Part shown: positions 62,727-64,000 of the stretch, one piece after another
Layout: every line of letters starts with the position of its first letter
Position numbering within the stretch: the first letter of the stretch is position 1
Assembly (NCBI GenBank): GCA_038207585.1
Contig: JBBQZP010000011.1
Span: 40,498-104,497 of the forward strand
Origin: JBBQZP01 sp038207585
Lineage (GTDB): Bacteria; Pseudomonadota; Alphaproteobacteria; Rhodobacterales; Rhodobacteraceae
Reading direction: 5' to 3'
DNA: 64,000 nt
The notes under the pieces: generated by a model
What the model was told of the DNA's origin: nothing
Database searches by the model: none
What the model saw: the letters and a program-made list of their open reading frames with translations, nothing else
Translations under genes and position numbers: made by a program

Positions 62727-62896
62727 TTGGTCAGGATCAATTTGCCCTGACGGGTGATCCGCAGGGTGTAGATTTGAGCGTTCAGAACAATCGATGCCTT
62801 GGCACCGCCAGCCGTCAGTTCAAGCGCATCATGGCTTGGCCCTTCAGCAGATACGCCGGGATTTGTGCTGGGCTGCGCTGGGGCGGGATAGGGCAT
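62723..62896 (-). CDS. hemP: Haemin uptake protein HemP
   Basis: A 57-residue protein. The C-terminal half (SIVLNAQIYTLRITRQGKLILTK) is the HemP domain, ending in the family GKLILTK. HemP is a small regulator or helper of haemin uptake genes in alpha- and betaproteobacteria, normally iron-repressed. The start MPYPAPAQP at 62896 is preferred; an ATG four codons upstream is possible. It is the first gene of the minus-strand iron operon. Confidence 0.88.
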   Translation of the reverse strand: MPYPAPAQPSTNPGVSAEGPSHDALELTAGGAKASIVLNAQIYTLRITRQGKLILTK

Positions 62897-62961
62897 GCAG
62901 GTCTCCAAAACCAGATGGAGCCGGGCTGTCCAGAACGTCGGATGGCTAGGCGAATCCCGTT

Positions 62962-62989
62962 ATCATACTAAAATACTCAACTTTGTAAA
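62962..62989 (-). promoter_or_regulatory. Predicted promoter of the hemP-imelysin operon
   Basis: On the minus strand TTTACA (62984-62989) and TATGAT (62962-62967) are separated by 16 bases in an AT-rich stretch about 65 bases before hemP. An iron regulator (RirA, Irr or Fur) would be expected to bind here, but no exact box was recognised. Confidence 0.55.
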
Positions 62990-63008
62990 TCGGTCTTGTT
63001 TCACATTC

Positions 63009-63525
63009 TGACCTGCCACTGAGAATTTCCTCCAGTTTGGATTATAGTCCGACCCAAGAAAGGGGACGGACGATGAAGCGAGCGAGATTTACGGAAGAGC
63101 AGATCATCGGCATTTTGCAGGAGCATGAGGCGGGTGCGAAGTGCCCCGATCTGTGCCGCAAGCATGGCATGTCTGAGGGCACGTTTTACGCCTAGAAGAG
63201 CAAGTTCGGCGGCATGACTGTGCCGGATTCCAAGCGGCTGAAGGCGTTGGAAGATGAGAATGGCAAGCTGAAGCGGTTGCTGGCGGACACAATGCTGGAC
63301 ATGTCGGCGATGCGCGAGCTTCTGGCAAAAAAGTGGTAGGGCCTGTCGTTCAGCGCGAGGCAGTCGCGCATTTGCAGGTCAGGTTGGGCCTATCCGAACG
63401 GCGGGCCTGCCAGATTGTCGGGGCGGATCGCAAGATGATCCGCTGCCAGTCGCATCGGGCACCCGACGAAGGCTTGCGAACGCGGCTGCGCGACCTTGCC
63501 AATAAACGCAGGCGGTTTCCACTGT
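63009..63525 (+). mobile_element. IS3-family (IS407-like) insertion sequence, decayed
   Basis: The left end begins TGACCTGCCACTG at 63009. orfA starts at 63073 (MKRARFTEEQIIGILQEHEA) and has an in-frame TAG at 63193-63195 in place of a Trp codon, then continues to 63339 (LKRLLADTMLDMSAMRELLA). orfB begins around 63333 in the next frame (VVQREAVAHLQVRLGLSERR, then IVGADRKMIRC) and ends abruptly after LANKRRRF near 63525. The catalytic DDE domain is missing, so the element is inactive. Confidence 0.88.
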
Positions 63526-63732
63526 GCCGGGCAATGCCTATCGGAGATGTTTCGCCCTAAGCGGAGCGGCGGCGACTTTCAGGACCATCCAGATGCGCGC
63601 GGCACGGCTAGAACTGCTTGCTCTATAACGCGAGCTTTTCGAAGCCGGCAGTTGTCTTGGGGCGCAAACTGCGTCGCCGAGCACCGCCAATCACTGCCAG
63701 CGTTTTGTTGACATGAGCGCTGAACGCAGGAA

Positions 63733-63750
63733 GCCTCCCGTTAGGGAGGC
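63733..63750. terminator. Perfect hairpin GCCTCCC-GTTA-GGGAGGC
   Basis: A 7-bp perfect stem with a 4-base loop. No T-tract follows on either side. It lies between the IS remnant and the tRNA fragment, and its role is unclear. Confidence 0.5.
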
Positions 63751-63781
63751 ATGTAGATATCTGTTATTGCTATAAATTTCA

Positions 63782-63885
63782 GTTGCGGGGACAGGATTTG
63801 GCCTATACCGAACAAAAAGCGGACTGAAAAACCAAATCGACAACTGCAAAAAATAACTCAACCTGTGACCTTCAGGTTATGAGCC
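63782..63885 (-). pseudogene. Broken 3' half of initiator tRNA-fMet with a 59-bp insertion in the T-loop
   Basis: Read on the minus strand, 63885-63860 gives GGCTCATAACCTGAAGGTCA then CAGGTT, the anticodon arm (CAT anticodon), variable loop and T-stem of alphaproteobacterial tRNA-fMet. Positions 63800-63782 give CAAATCCTGTCCCCGCAAC, the rest of the T-arm and acceptor strand. Removing 63801-63859 (59 bases) rejoins the canonical sequence exactly. The 5' half (acceptor and D-arm) is absent and the CCA end reads TG, so this is not a functional tRNA. Confidence 0.8.
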
Positions 63886-64000
63886 ACAATCCAGACGAAT
63901 AGCCAATCCTAGCAATTTCAATTACTTATGCGATAAGCCATTGAAATCACGAACAGAGTCCGTCAATCTTCGCCATGATTCACCGGGTTTCACAGCCTTC
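63886..64000. other. Right-end AT-rich sequence, nothing recognised
   Basis: About 115 bases with low GC relative to the rest of the window. No gene or motif was identified. Confidence 0.5.

Noticed and set aside
63782..63885. Intron-containing functional tRNA or tmRNA
   Set aside because: The 5' half of the tRNA is absent and the CCA end is altered; tmRNA lacks an anticodon arm like the one seen here.
1..64000. CRISPR array or rRNA genes
   Set aside because: No regularly spaced repeats and no rRNA-like sequence were seen while reading the window.

Overview
The window is about 64 kb of GC-rich DNA. Protein types (dipeptide-type ABC importers, NirK/NirV/pseudoazurin/NnrS, a HemP-imelysin iron cluster) and NnrR-type DNA boxes suggest an alphaproteobacterium of the Rhodobacterales (Paracoccaceae/Roseobacter-like). 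That is inference from gene content and has not been placed by a search.

Layout. (1) 1-11.8 kb: a catabolic block with a partial indolepyruvate:ferredoxin oxidoreductase alpha subunit, a VOC protein, a MarR regulator, two phytoene-dehydrogenase-like FAD oxidoreductases, a metal-dependent cyclase, a peptide-type ABC importer (one ATPase frameshifted inside its signature motif) and a hotdog thioesterase. (2) 12.2-20.3 kb: a minus-strand operon led by a GntR regulator (creatininase family, ketopantoate-reductase family, SDR, M20 peptidase, amidase) that ends in a broken aconitase-X gene. (3) 20.4-35.9 kb: two more peptide-type ABC importers on opposite strands, with an M32 carboxypeptidase, an RraA-like protein, a D-aminopeptidase and a proline-iminopeptidase-like hydrolase. 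They look like a peptide and amide scavenging island. (4) 36.3-38.9 kb: a large glycosyltransferase/TPR protein standing alone. (5) 39.4-50.6 kb: a sugar locus. The divergent two-component system, ribose-type ABC importer and SMP-30 lactonase are intact, but the sugar-acid genes (FAH family and IlvD/Edd dehydratase) are pseudogenes. (6) 50.7-56.3 kb: a partial denitrification locus with nirK, nirV, pseudoazurin, an NnrR-like regulator, nnrS and a DUF1858 protein. The nitric oxide reductase operon is reduced to a scar that joins a norC remnant to the 3' end of norD. (7) 56.6-62.9 kb: an iron/haem operon (hemP, unknown protein, imelysin, bfd, bfr, di-haem oxidoreductase, second imelysin, DUF1513). 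(8) 63-64 kb: a decayed IS3-family element and a broken 3' half of an initiator tRNA-fMet with an exact 59-bp insertion in its T-loop, which looks like an island or integration boundary.

Common themes. Three of the four importers carry a strong GC hairpin directly after the substrate-binding-protein gene, which fits differential expression of the binding protein. Four TTG-N8-CAA palindromes (three NnrR-like, one exact FNR) lie in front of nirK, the regulator/pseudoazurin pair and the nnrS/nor divergent region. Gene decay is heavy (aconitase X, FAH, IlvD, norC/norD, IS3, one ABC ATPase). Much of it is in-frame stops and large deletions, which single-base sequencing errors cannot explain.
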